This document shows positions 42,698 through 51,722 of a DNA stretch of 56,054 nt, one piece after another. Location: contig JBIILZ010000008.1 of NCBI GenBank assembly GCA_044338255.1, positions 1-56,054 on the forward strand, given 5' to 3'. A program made the translations under genes and the position numbers. Below the pieces are notes generated by a model that did not search any database, had not been told where the DNA came from, and saw nothing but the letters and a program-made list of their open reading frames with translations. The DNA is from CAIUVD01 sp044338255. Its GTDB lineage: Bacteria; Planctomycetota; UBA11346. Each line of letters opens with the position of its first letter. Position 1 is the stretch's first letter.

Positions 42698-43204
42698 TTA
42701 GATGAACAGGCGAATATGGTCAGTGAGCAGGCGATGCCGCTTGGCATTGATGTCGATGCGTTCGAGCAGCCAAAGGATGGCATTGAGGTCGTATCCGCCG
42801 TCGGTCGCCCAGATAATGACATCAAGATTTTCTCCGCCAGCACCGAGTATTAGTGCTATCTGGTGCAGCACGTCGGGGGCGACAAAATACTCGACAGTGG
42901 TCCGCGTCAGCAAACCGAAATCGGTCTCGTCGAAGGCACCCCAGCACCGCCAGCCATAGAGGTGCTCCATGAGGCGAGCGCGGACGTGGCCGGTCCAATA
43001 GCGATCGATCCATTCACGCAGCGCGAAGGAACCCTGGTCGCGCCCGCTTTTCTCGCTCTCGATCCATTTGTGCCGTTCCATAGCGCACAGCGCATGAGCG
43101 GTGAGTGAGTGGACCACCAAGCCATTGCTGCGCACGATATCCGGCGGCAGCAACCCTTCGGGAAGCTCGGCGGCAGCGATGAACGGTTGGAGAGCAGCCA
43201 TCAT
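42698..43204 (-). CDS. Unknown protein in the alpha-glucan operon
   Basis: This 168-aa soluble protein (ATG 43204 or the next Met) has a Trp-rich centre (WIESEKS...WIDRYWTGHVRARLMEHLYGWRCWGAFDETDFG) and a C-terminal part that looks alpha/beta (YFVAPDVLHQIALILGAGG...DGGYDLNAILWLLERIDI). No family is recognised. It lies 4 bp after glgC and 24 bp before the DUF4912 gene, so it is almost certainly co-transcribed with glucan metabolism genes. Function is unknown. Confidence 0.6.
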   Translation of the reverse strand: MMAALQPFIAAAELPEGLLPPDIVRSNGLVVHSLTAHALCAMERHKWIESEKSGRDQGSFALREWIDRYWTGHVRARLMEHLYGWRCWGAFDETDFGLLTRTTVEYFVAPDVLHQIALILGAGGENLDVIIWATDGGYDLNAILWLLERIDINAKRHRLLTDHIRLFI

Positions 43205-43208
43205 GGAA

Positions 43209-44450
43209 TCAAGGTTTTACAACGTCTTGATGCTTGGCGATGACGACGATGCCAGTTTCTGTAACATGGAATCGCTTGCTGTCATCGTCGCGATTATAGC
43301 CGATCACATCATTGGCCGGGATACGGACATGCTTGTCGATGATGCAGTTGCGGACACGTGCGCCGCGTCCGATCTCGACATCGTCGAGCAGCACGCAGGA
43401 GTGGACCTCGGCGAAGCTGTTGATGCGGCAGGCCCGGCCGACAATGGAATCGATCACCGTCGAACCGGAGATGATCGTACCTTCGCAGATGATCGACTGG
43501 ATGGCCTGACCGACGCGCCCTTCGCTGTTGTGCACGAATTTGGCAGGTGGGAGATGGTTCTGCTCGCTGCGGATCGGCCACTGTTGGTTGTAAAGATCGA
43601 GCTGCGGCATGACCGCGCGGAGGTCCATCGAGGCCTCGTAGTAGGCATCCAAGGTCCCGACATCGCGCCAGTAGCCATCATGGTCGTGATTGCTGCTGCC
43701 GGGAATGCGGTTGCGGTTGTAGTCGAAGGCGAACATGCGTTTGCCTTCGCGGAGGAGGGTCGGCAGCACATCCTTGCCGAAATCGTGCGACGAGGTGCTC
43801 AAATTCGCATCAGCAGCCAGGGCCTCGGAAAGGATCTGGCGTTTGAACAGGTAGTTGCCCATCGAGGCCAAGGCAAAGCCAGGCTGGCCGGGGATCGGTG
43901 TGGGATTGGCGGGCTTCTCTTGGAAGCCGGTGATCCGCCATTGGTCATCGACCTGGATCACCCCGAATTGGGTGGCCTCGGCGATCGGTACGGGAATGGC
44001 TGCGATGGTGACGTCGGAGGAAGCCTCATTGTGGAAGGCGATCATATCCTCGACGTTCATCTTGAAGATATGGTCACCACCGAAGATGGCGATGGTTTCC
44101 GGATCGCGGTCCTTGATCAGATTGAGGTTCTGCCAGATCGCATCGGCCGTGCCGCGATACCAATGTTCGCCGGTACGCTGTTGAGCCGGAACCGGGCTGA
44201 TGAAATGGCTGGGAATGATCGAGCCGAAATTCCAGGCCGCCTGGATATGCTCCATCAGACTCTGGCTTTTGAACTGCGTCAGCACGTAAATGCCATAAAC
44301 GCCTGAATTCAGCAGGTTCGACAAGACGAAATCGATGATCCGATACTTGCCGCCGAACGGGACTGCGGGCTTGGCCCGGTCAGCAGTCAACGGCTCCAAG
44401 CGGGTACCTTTTCCACCAGCAAGGACAAAGGCGAGGGTCTTGTTACGCAT
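43209..44450 (-). CDS. glgC: Glucose-1-phosphate adenylyltransferase
   Basis: This 413-aa enzyme makes ADP-glucose from glucose-1-phosphate and ATP, the committing step of bacterial glycogen synthesis. Motifs are VLAGGKGTRLEPLTADRAKPAVPFGGKYRIIDFVLSN, GTADAIWQNL, FGGDHIFKMNVEDM, YWRDVGTLDAYYEASMDL and a C-terminal left-handed beta-helix (IICEGTIISGSTVIDSIVGRACRINS). ATG 44450 was chosen by the family start; the open frame extends upstream, but that part is not conserved in type. It is the first gene of the glucan operon. Confidence 0.95.
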   Translation of the reverse strand: MRNKTLAFVLAGGKGTRLEPLTADRAKPAVPFGGKYRIIDFVLSNLLNSGVYGIYVLTQFKSQSLMEHIQAAWNFGSIIPSHFISPVPAQQRTGEHWYRGTADAIWQNLNLIKDRDPETIAIFGGDHIFKMNVEDMIAFHNEASSDVTIAAIPVPIAEATQFGVIQVDDQWRITGFQEKPANPTPIPGQPGFALASMGNYLFKRQILSEALAADANLSTSSHDFGKDVLPTLLREGKRMFAFDYNRNRIPGSSNHDHDGYWRDVGTLDAYYEASMDLRAVMPQLDLYNQQWPIRSEQNHLPPAKFVHNSEGRVGQAIQSIICEGTIISGSTVIDSIVGRACRINSFAEVHSCVLLDDVEIGRGARVRNCIIDKHVRIPANDVIGYNRDDDSKRFHVTETGIVVIAKHQDVVKP

Positions 44451-44928
44451 AATATTCCGAAATATGGTTTTCGGTCTCCATGCTAGAGCGCTTACAAGCA
44501 GAATCCAGACCGCATCACTCGCGGCCGATAAAGATGTCGTTTGCACCTGTAACGGCGCTTAAAAATTAGGGGGTTATATAAACAGATAGGCAATCTGAGG
44601 CAGTTAAAGGTTGCAAAAATAAGCACTTACTAAGTATATAATATTTAAAAATTAAACTGGAATATCGAAACCGGTAATGGTATTACTAGTTACAGATTCA
44701 TTATATAATCTTATCAGCCATAGGGTGACCATGCGGGATCGTTTCTAGCATGGTTATCGTTATTGCCTATCTTACCGCCCCCGCGCCCCTTTTTTGGTTG
44801 GAAATTCCAAAAGATCCATCCGCCGTGAGCAAACCATAGCTACACCCGGCAAACCGCAGCGATTGATTAAATCATCTCCCGATGGTAGACCATCATCTTC
44901 TTTTTCACCTCTGGTTGGATGGGCATGT
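44451..44928. promoter_or_regulatory. AT-rich divergent intergenic region
   Basis: A 478-bp gap separates the starts of glgC (-) and the beta-helix gene (+). About 44560-44720 is markedly AT-rich compared with the window. A possible plus-strand promoter is TTGCAA at 44611-44616 with TATATA at 44635-44640 (18-bp spacer). A symmetric AT-rich element (ATATTTCGGAATAT) lies just before glgC. No convincing ORF is present. The element assignments are tentative. Confidence 0.45.
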
Positions 44929-47040
44929 ATGTTTCATTTCACTCGGCTCGGTATCTTAGCTTTTTCAGCATCGGCGAAGCGAACTCCGACCTGGATTCAA
45001 TCGCCACAGACGTCTCTACTCGGGGTCGTGATGATGGTACTGCTGATGGCTGCAAATGGCGCGATCTGCTTCCTCGGTGCCGAAGAAAGCCCTCAGCGCA
45101 GCACCCTGGTGGTCGCTCAGCAATGCGCCGAGGCTGACGATTCCAATGCCGGAACCGAGCAGGCACCGCTACGCACCATCGCCGCCGCCGTCGCCCGGGC
45201 GCAGGCCGGGGATACCGTCTTCGTGCACCGCGGCATCTATCGCGAGCAGATCGTGCCTACACGCGGCGGCGAAGAAGGTCGGCCCCTGGTCTTCCGTGCC
45301 GCCGCCGGCGAGCCGGTGGTGGTGCGGGGGAGCGATGAAATCACCGCCTGGGAGCATGTCCCCGCCCACCCCATGGTCTTCGCCACGCCGGTTGCGCGCT
45401 TGGTGGCGGCGGGGGCGGTCAATCCTTATCTGCTGGTCATGCGTGTTTCGCCTGGCGAAAAGCCCGGCGAGCTGAGTCTGGCTGCTCGCCCGGTACCCGA
45501 TGCGACGCATCTGCCGCGCACCTTTCTGCCGCGGACCTTGGGGTTGGTCTTCGCGGGCGGCCAGCCGCTGCGGGAAGTCACCAGTGAAAACGCGGTCTTC
45601 GAACAGCCGATGACCTGGACGGTCAGTGCGGATGGCGCGCGCTTGCTGGCAAACTTCGGTCGCGTGCGCTTGGCCGAGGTCGCCCGGCCGATCGAAGTCG
45701 CAGTGCGCCCGCGCCTGTTTGCGCCGCTGCATCGCGGATTGGGATGGATCGAGATCCATGGGTTCACCTTCGAGCATTGCGCCAATCCCGGACCCTTTCC
45801 GCAGGCGGGGGCGGTGGCAGTGCGTGGCGGTCATCATTGGCTCATCGCCGGCAATACCATCCGCTGGGCGAAGTCGTTAGGCTTGGACCTTGGCAATGAA
45901 CATTGGAATCCCGAGCGGATTCCGGGCATCCCGATCGCCGAGCAGACGCCGCTCACCGGCCATGATCTGGTGGTTGAGGACAACACCGTCAGCGATAACG
46001 GGATTTGCGGCATCACTGGTCATGGCCATCGCGGCTCGCAGGTACGACGCAATCTGGTTGAGCGTAATGGCTGGCTGGATCTCGATGAGACCGATGTCGA
46101 GTGGGCGGAGTGGGCGGGGATCAAATTCCATGGCGACGCCGTGGTTGAAGCCAACGTGGTGCGAGATAATGAGGGGTACGGCATCTGGTTGGACAATATC
46201 CGCGGTGGTCGCATCACGCGTAACATCGTGCTCAGCAACAAGGGCGTGGGAATCTTCACCGAGCTTGGGAGCGGTCTGATCACCATCGACAACAACATCG
46301 TCGCCATGACCCGCTGGATGTCGCCATTCTACGACGGCACGGGCATCTACGCACATGATGTCAGCGGCCTCCTGATCGCACATAATCTGGTCTTGGGAAG
46401 CGCCGGCGCGGGAGTCGAGCTCAGAGTCGTTTCCGAGCGCAAGATCGCCGATCGCGTGGTGGCGGCTTCTGGGTCGGCGGTGCTCAACAATGTGCTCTTG
46501 TATAATTCCCGGGTGGCCCTGAGTCTGCCTTACAACGATGCGCGGGCCGAGAACATCCGCAGCGATTGGAATGTGCTGGTGGGCAATCAGGAATATTACC
46601 AAGGACAGGAAAGCGGTTGGGATTCGCTGTGCGCCATCAATCGCTTCGCGCTGACCTTTAGCTATGAAGAGATCCGGGTGCGTGCGAATGCCATGCGCCG
46701 CGAGCCGGGTTTCTTCGCGTCTCCGCCGCCGCCCTTGCCGGCCGACTGGTGCCGTAGGCCGGTTTTGGACCTCGCGAGCTGGCAACGCGTACGACGCCTT
46801 GATGAGCATTCCCGTGAGATTCCCGGGGTGCTCAAGGTCTGGGTCAGGTCAAAGGCGCTGGCCTTGCGCATCGATCATGATGGCCGTCTTGCGGAGATGG
46901 CCTGCCCGGCGGTTCCTGGAATCACGCAGGATCTTTTCGGACGGCTCCTGGCCACCGACACGGTGCTGCCCGGACCAATTCAGAAGCTCGAAAAGGGACG
47001 TCAGGAACTCACTTTGCCGTCAGTGGGGGCTCTACCGTGA
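44929..47040 (+). CDS. Exported right-handed parallel beta-helix protein
   Basis: This protein has 703 aa from ATG 44929. The frame is open back to a TTG at 44794, and a start near 45028 (MMVLLMAANGAICFLGAEE) would give the most typical signal peptide. After export it shows a DUF1565/Nos_D-like opening (GTEQAPLRTIAAAVARAQAGDTVFVHRGIYREQI) and a long series of beta-helix coils (LIAGNTIRWAKSLGL, LVVEDNTVSDNGICGI, SQVRRNLVERN, AVVEANVVRDNEGYGIWLDN, RITRNIVLSNKGVGIFTE, LITIDNNIVAMT). This resembles polysaccharide lyases and alginate-type epimerases in fold. The ligand is unknown; a secreted carbohydrate-active role is likely. Confidence 0.75.
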   Translation: MFHFTRLGILAFSASAKRTPTWIQSPQTSLLGVVMMVLLMAANGAICFLGAEESPQRSTLVVAQQCAEADDSNAGTEQAPLRTIAAAVARAQAGDTVFVHRGIYREQIVPTRGGEEGRPLVFRAAAGEPVVVRGSDEITAWEHVPAHPMVFATPVARLVAAGAVNPYLLVMRVSPGEKPGELSLAARPVPDATHLPRTFLPRTLGLVFAGGQPLREVTSENAVFEQPMTWTVSADGARLLANFGRVRLAEVARPIEVAVRPRLFAPLHRGLGWIEIHGFTFEHCANPGPFPQAGAVAVRGGHHWLIAGNTIRWAKSLGLDLGNEHWNPERIPGIPIAEQTPLTGHDLVVEDNTVSDNGICGITGHGHRGSQVRRNLVERNGWLDLDETDVEWAEWAGIKFHGDAVVEANVVRDNEGYGIWLDNIRGGRITRNIVLSNKGVGIFTELGSGLITIDNNIVAMTRWMSPFYDGTGIYAHDVSGLLIAHNLVLGSAGAGVELRVVSERKIADRVVAASGSAVLNNVLLYNSRVALSLPYNDARAENIRSDWNVLVGNQEYYQGQESGWDSLCAINRFALTFSYEEIRVRANAMRREPGFFASPPPPLPADWCRRPVLDLASWQRVRRLDEHSREIPGVLKVWVRSKALALRIDHDGRLAEMACPAVPGITQDLFGRLLATDTVLPGPIQKLEKGRQELTLPSVGALP

Positions 47041-47445
47041 AGGATCTGGGTGATGCGGTGTACAGGCCATTGCCGATGTCGGGAGCGAGCGGATCGGTCG
47101 CCATCGGTCGGCATTATTTTGAGGTCCATCATTAGTGACGGTTACTCGATGATCGGGGTTCCGATTTGATGCTGTGTTATGTGTACGAAGTGCCTGCCGA
47201 ACCGGCCGGCGCGAACTCAAGCCACTCTCCTGCACACCCTGCACACCCTGCACACCCTGCACGCCCTGCAGAACACTTGCTCACTCCAACCTGTTTCCCG
47301 GATCCAAGCGAAGCAGAAGTGAAATACATGTTGTAATTAAATCGTATTGACTTATTAATGTTTTACCTATTATTTATTTAAAAGACAGAAACCGCTATTA
47401 ATGCATCCCATAATTCGATCAGGCAATCATGAGCGAGGATACTGA
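47041..47445 (+). promoter_or_regulatory. Promoter region of the Phc-like operon
   Basis: This 405-bp gap is GC-rich at first, with the 9-bp repeat, then AT-rich from about 47320. A sigma70-like candidate is TTGACT at 47347-47352, a 17-bp spacer and TTATTT at 47370-47375. A seven-codon mini-ORF (ATG 47429, MSEDTE) has a TGA that overlaps the GTG start at 47446 as GTGA. Its GCGAGG element also sits at a good distance to serve as ribosome site for the GTG. No other gene is seen. Confidence 0.45.
47230..47274. repeat. 9-bp tandem repeat (CTGCACACC)
   Basis: Three perfect units, one CTGCACGCC unit and one degenerate unit lie in the gap between the beta-helix gene and the PhcB-like gene. They are non-coding and may derive from the same process that made the 9-bp coding repeats elsewhere in the window. 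Confidence 0.9.
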
Positions 47446-48876
47446 GTGAGTACGAACGCCAAAACGACCGACCATCGTTTCGACGCGGATGAAAGCGTCC
47501 TGATTTTCAAGAATACGTCGGGAGTCGAATGTCGCGGGACTCTGATGTCGGTGACCCAGCATCTGGCTGTTTTCGAAGTTTATAATCCCTACTCCATCGT
47601 CCAGCTGAGCGAAGTCCTCAGTGAACTGCAGATTCGCCGTGGAGAACGGGTGGTCTATGCCGGGAAGGCGGTGGTCAGCAATCTCGTGAATACCGGGCTC
47701 ATGCTCATCGTCTCGGCAACCCTGGTCGATGATTGGTCTTCGAAACGGACCTTGAAGCTCGGTGAAGAGATTCGTTCGGAAGTCGCCGGTTGGGTCATCG
47801 ACTGGGACCAAACCCAGCAGCATCTACTCCAGCCGTATCTTACCGTGGTATCACGCTTCCGGAATTTTCTCGATGGTCTCAGCCGTTGGCTTGGGCAGGG
47901 GGAGGCGCTTGCCGGCCTCACCGCTCCGGGCACGGCGGAGTCCGCGAAGACGAGCTTCGTCTACGACGTCATGAACGGCGTCGGACCCAAGTTGTGGGAA
48001 TTGATGAATGAGTTCGAGGTCGCCGCCAACGAGGTTCCCGCCGACACCTTGAACATCCATAAGTCGTTCGCGCGCCGGGAAATTCATCCGCTCATCCTGT
48101 GCTCCCCATTCCTTCATCGGACCTTTACCAAGCCGTTAGGATACGCCGGGGACTACGAGATGGTAAACATGATCCTCTCGGATCCGGTGAAGGGCCCCAA
48201 CGCCTATGCCAAGATCATCAATCTCCTCAATCTCAATGGCGCCGCCGCTACCGCCCATCGCAATCGCATCACCATGTTGGTCGATTACCTGCACATGCTC
48301 TCGAGCAAAGCGGCGGCCACCAACCACAGGCTTCGCGTCCTTAACATCGCCTGCGGACCAGCCGTCGAAATCCAGATTTTCGCTAAGCAGAAGTTGAGTG
48401 AGGTCTGTGATTTCACCCTCCTCGACTTCAATGACGAAACCCTCAAATATGCTTCTTCGATGATCCATGCGGCCGCGCATGAGAGTAAGCATGCGGTGGT
48501 CATCTCAACAATCCTCAAGTCGATCCATGAGCTCCTCAAGGAGACTTCCAGTCGCTTCGACGGGCAGCGCACCACGCCAAGCTACGATCTGGTTTACTGC
48601 GCTGGACTGTTCGACTACCTGTCTGACAAGATCTGCCAACGCCTGGTTCGACTCTTCACCACCATGGTTGCGCCTGGCGGCACGGTCTTGGTGACCAATG
48701 TGCACAGTGACAATCCCAACAAGCTCTACATGGAGCATATTCTCGAATGGCATCTCTATCATCGAAATGATGCGCAGATGAGCGCCCTGGCGCCGGGTGG
48801 TCATACGTCGCGGATCATCCGTGATTCCACCGGCGTGAACGTCTTTTTGGAAGTCACTAAAGCGCAAGCCTCATGA
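47446..48876 (+). CDS. PhcB-like SAM-dependent methyltransferase with PilZ-like N-domain
   Basis: The protein has 476 aa from GTG 47446 (GAGG 8 nt upstream). Residues of about 10-115 look like a PilZ-type beta-barrel but lack the RxxxR and [D/N]xSxxG c-di-GMP motifs. After a helical linker comes KPLGYAGDYEMVNMIL. A class I SAM methyltransferase follows: RVLNIACGPAVEIQIF (motif I, about 296-309), TLLDFNDETLKYA (motif II), YDLVYCAGLFDYLSDKI and GGTVLVTNVH. This combination is typical of proteins annotated as the 3-hydroxypalmitate methyl ester synthase PhcB (K19620). In Ralstonia PhcB makes the quorum signal 3-OH-PAME or 3-OH-MAME. The stop overlaps the sensor kinase start (ATGA), a strong sign of joint function. 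The product here is unproven. Confidence 0.75.
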   Translation: MSTNAKTTDHRFDADESVLIFKNTSGVECRGTLMSVTQHLAVFEVYNPYSIVQLSEVLSELQIRRGERVVYAGKAVVSNLVNTGLMLIVSATLVDDWSSKRTLKLGEEIRSEVAGWVIDWDQTQQHLLQPYLTVVSRFRNFLDGLSRWLGQGEALAGLTAPGTAESAKTSFVYDVMNGVGPKLWELMNEFEVAANEVPADTLNIHKSFARREIHPLILCSPFLHRTFTKPLGYAGDYEMVNMILSDPVKGPNAYAKIINLLNLNGAAATAHRNRITMLVDYLHMLSSKAAATNHRLRVLNIACGPAVEIQIFAKQKLSEVCDFTLLDFNDETLKYASSMIHAAAHESKHAVVISTILKSIHELLKETSSRFDGQRTTPSYDLVYCAGLFDYLSDKICQRLVRLFTTMVAPGGTVLVTNVHSDNPNKLYMEHILEWHLYHRNDAQMSALAPGGHTSRIIRDSTGVNVFLEVTKAQAS

Positions 48877-51722
48877 CTACCGCAAATGCCCGAATATCAG
48901 GGGATGTTGGCATAGTGCGTTTATCCTTTGCGGATCCTTGGATTTTTCGTCGATCGGTACGCCCTCCTCGTAGCCGTCAGGGCGAAGCCGTCATGACTGC
49001 CGCCGACGCCCAGATGAGTACGCGCTATGCTGAGACCAGCCGTATTCTTCGTATGCGCCTCTCGATTACTGGCGCAGTCATCGCCCTCGTCCTGATTCCC
49101 TGCGGTTCAGCCCTCGACTGGATCATGTATCCGGACCAATTCTGGATTTTCTTCTGGGAAAGATGGCTGTTCGATCTGGTACTGGGGGTCATCCTCGCCC
49201 TGCATTTCATTCCTGGCAGCCTGGCGTGGATCAAGGTCATCGGATTTTCCTGGGTGATGGTGCCCATCATCGCCATTTCCTGGATGATCTATCAGACCGA
49301 GGGCTCCCAATCACCCTATTATGCCGGACTGCTGCTGGTGAATATGGGCGTCTGCACGCTTTTTTCCTGGAGTGCGATCGAGGCGACCTGCTGCTGCCTA
49401 GCGATATTAAGCTGCTATCTGGCGGCATGTTTCTTCAATCCGACGCCCATCAACGCGCATTATTTGTTAAATAATCTGTTTTTCATCGTGCTCACGGCGA
49501 TCATCTGCATCATCGGCTGTCATTTCACCGCCCGCAGGCGATATGAGGATTTCCGGCTGCGCAACGAGATCGATGTGAAGAACAAGGAGCTCGCCGAGAT
49601 GGATCGTCTGCGCAGCCAGTTCTTCGCCAATGTCAGCCACGAATTGCGAACCCCGTTGACGCTCATCATCGCTCCCATCGAGGAAATACTGCGTCGGGGC
49701 CATCAGCTCAGCGATGAGGTTGCCGAAACCATGGAAATCGCCAGGCAGAATGCACTCCGATTGTTGAAGCTCATCAACGATCTCTTGGAAATGATCCGAC
49801 TGGAGGACAAGGGGGTTGCTCTTCGGCGTGAGCCCTTGGATCTTGGCTCATTCGCCATGGGGGTGGCCGATAGCATCCAGTATCTCGTCGATGCGAAAGG
49901 TCTTGTTTTAGATAAATGCCCGTTGGGAAGGCCATTACCTATTTTCGCCGATCCCTCGCGCATGGAAAAGATCATTCTCAATCTCATCACCAATGCGATC
50001 AAGTTTACACCCAAAGGGGGCGTGATCACGGTCCGTACGGAATGTGAAGAGGCTCATGCCCTGATCGAGATCGAGGATAACGGAATCGGCATTCCGGAAG
50101 GCGAGATGAAGAACCTCTTCAGCCGATTTCATCAAGTCGATGGTTCCTCAACCAGGAAGTATCAGGGGATCGGCATCGGACTGGCGTTGGTGAAGGAATT
50201 GGTCGAAGAACACGGTGGTATCATAAAATGTCGGAGTTTCCTCGGGAGTGGCACCACCATGGCGGTGCGTATCCCCATGCATGACGGAGTGATGGCCAAT
50301 CAGCCCCGGGCTTCGATTGCGGATCGTATGGGGGCCACCGGCCTACCGGGAAACGGCAAGGCATCCGAGGCCGATCTGGTCAGTGAGATCTACCGCTCTG
50401 CCGAGCGACGGGGGAGCCTCACCCTGGATGAAGGGACGGGGGTCGAGGACATCCGGCTCGGTAGCGGCACGCATACGGTCATGGTCGTCGATGACGAGCC
50501 TGATATGCGGCGTTTTGTGGTCTCGCGACTGGTCAATCACTATCGCATCTTGCAATCAGATCACGGTGAGCGCGCCGTGGACCTGGCTCTGGCCCATCAG
50601 CCGGACCTCATCCTTCTCGATTTGATGCTGCCGGGCATGGATGGCATCGAAGTCTGCCGAGTACTGCGTCGCAATCCGCTGATGTCGAAGACCAAGATCA
50701 TCCTCCTGACCGCGCGCATGAACGAGGATTCCAAGATCCGGGCGCTCGAGGGCGGGGCCGACGACTTCCTCACCAAGCCGTTCTCGATCCTGGAAGTCCA
50801 GACCCGGATCGCCAACCTGCTGCGCACGGCGGACCTTCAGCAGACGGTCGAGGACCGTGCCAGCGAACTTGAACGGGCCTTGACCAAGCTCAAGGAAACC
50901 GAATCCCAGCTCGTGCAGAGCGAGAAGATGAGCGCCTTGGGAACGGTCGCGGCGGGCCTCATGCATGAAGTCAACAATCCCCTCAATTACACGCTCAGCG
51001 CGCTGCAGGTTGCCTATTCCGTGATCCCCAAGGAAGACTCCGGCATCAGTGAGATCCTTGATGACATCGGTCAAGGCATGGCCCGCATCAAGGGCATTGT
51101 CAGCGATCTCAGTGTGTTTGCCTACAAGTCTTCGGGCCAAGAGAACAAGATTTTTAGCCTGTCTGAAGTCGTCGAAACCGCATTGCGATTGGTGGCCCAT
51201 GAGTTGTGTTCTGTGGAAGTTGAATGTTCCATTCCGAAGAGTGTGCTGGTGCAGGGATCGCAGATTCAATTAAGCCACGTATTCATGAATATGCTGATCA
51301 ATTCAAGCAAGGCGTTCAAGACTGGAACTGATCGGAAGCCGAAGATTTGGATTTCGGCCACTGATCTTCCCGCCCCTGGTTCCCCGACCCCTGGTTCCCC
51401 GACCCCTGGTTCCCCGACCACTGGTTCCCCGACCACGGCTAGTTCTGATACCGACAATCGCAGGTTCATCGATATCCGCGTACGTGACAACGGATCGGGG
51501 ATCTCTGCCGAGGTCCTGCCCAAGATTTTCGAGCCGTTTTTCACCACCCGTACGGTTGGCGAGGGCACCGGTCTGGGTCTGAGCATCTGCCATACGATTA
51601 TCGGTAATCATAACGGCACCATATCGGCCCGCAGCGAGCCAGGCCAGTGGACTGAGTTTCTCATCAGCCTCCCACTTCCGTCTAATAGTTACTCTCAATC
51701 ATTTAAGGAACTCGTCCGATGA
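48873..51722 (+). CDS. PhcS-PhcR-like fused sensor kinase / receiver / second kinase
   Basis: The protein has 949 aa. Six hydrophobic helices (about 63-215) lack a large periplasmic loop, like the CqsS/LqsS/PhcS-type sensors of lipid-like signals. HK1 has NVSHELRTPL (His256), ITNAIKF, DNGIGI and GIGLALV. A receiver has VVDDEPDMRR and phospho-Asp583 in LLDLMLPGMDG. A coiled segment is followed by HK2 with AAGLMHEVNNPLNY (His698), MNMLINSSKAF, DNGSGI and GTGLGLSI. In Ralstonia the first half equals PhcS and the receiver-plus-kinase half equals PhcR, which uses a kinase as output domain. A (PGSPT)n repeat interrupts the HK2 ATPase. ATG 48873 is coupled to the methyltransferase gene; another ATG at 48993 has a similar surrounding sequence. 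Confidence 0.85.
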   Translation: MTTANARISGDVGIVRLSFADPWIFRRSVRPPRSRQGEAVMTAADAQMSTRYAETSRILRMRLSITGAVIALVLIPCGSALDWIMYPDQFWIFFWERWLFDLVLGVILALHFIPGSLAWIKVIGFSWVMVPIIAISWMIYQTEGSQSPYYAGLLLVNMGVCTLFSWSAIEATCCCLAILSCYLAACFFNPTPINAHYLLNNLFFIVLTAIICIIGCHFTARRRYEDFRLRNEIDVKNKELAEMDRLRSQFFANVSHELRTPLTLIIAPIEEILRRGHQLSDEVAETMEIARQNALRLLKLINDLLEMIRLEDKGVALRREPLDLGSFAMGVADSIQYLVDAKGLVLDKCPLGRPLPIFADPSRMEKIILNLITNAIKFTPKGGVITVRTECEEAHALIEIEDNGIGIPEGEMKNLFSRFHQVDGSSTRKYQGIGIGLALVKELVEEHGGIIKCRSFLGSGTTMAVRIPMHDGVMANQPRASIADRMGATGLPGNGKASEADLVSEIYRSAERRGSLTLDEGTGVEDIRLGSGTHTVMVVDDEPDMRRFVVSRLVNHYRILQSDHGERAVDLALAHQPDLILLDLMLPGMDGIEVCRVLRRNPLMSKTKIILLTARMNEDSKIRALEGGADDFLTKPFSILEVQTRIANLLRTADLQQTVEDRASELERALTKLKETESQLVQSEKMSALGTVAAGLMHEVNNPLNYTLSALQVAYSVIPKEDSGISEILDDIGQGMARIKGIVSDLSVFAYKSSGQENKIFSLSEVVETALRLVAHELCSVEVECSIPKSVLVQGSQIQLSHVFMNMLINSSKAFKTGTDRKPKIWISATDLPAPGSPTPGSPTPGSPTTGSPTTASSDTDNRRFIDIRVRDNGSGISAEVLPKIFEPFFTTRTVGEGTGLGLSICHTIIGNHNGTISARSEPGQWTEFLISLPLPSNSYSQSFKELVR
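51375..51434 (+). repeat. 15-bp in-frame tandem repeat (PGSPT)n in the kinase ATPase domain
   Basis: Four 15-bp units (consensus CCTGGTTCCCCGACC) lie between the N-box and G1 box of the second HATPase domain, most likely in a surface loop between beta-strands (WISATD ... FIDIRV). Confidence 0.95.
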
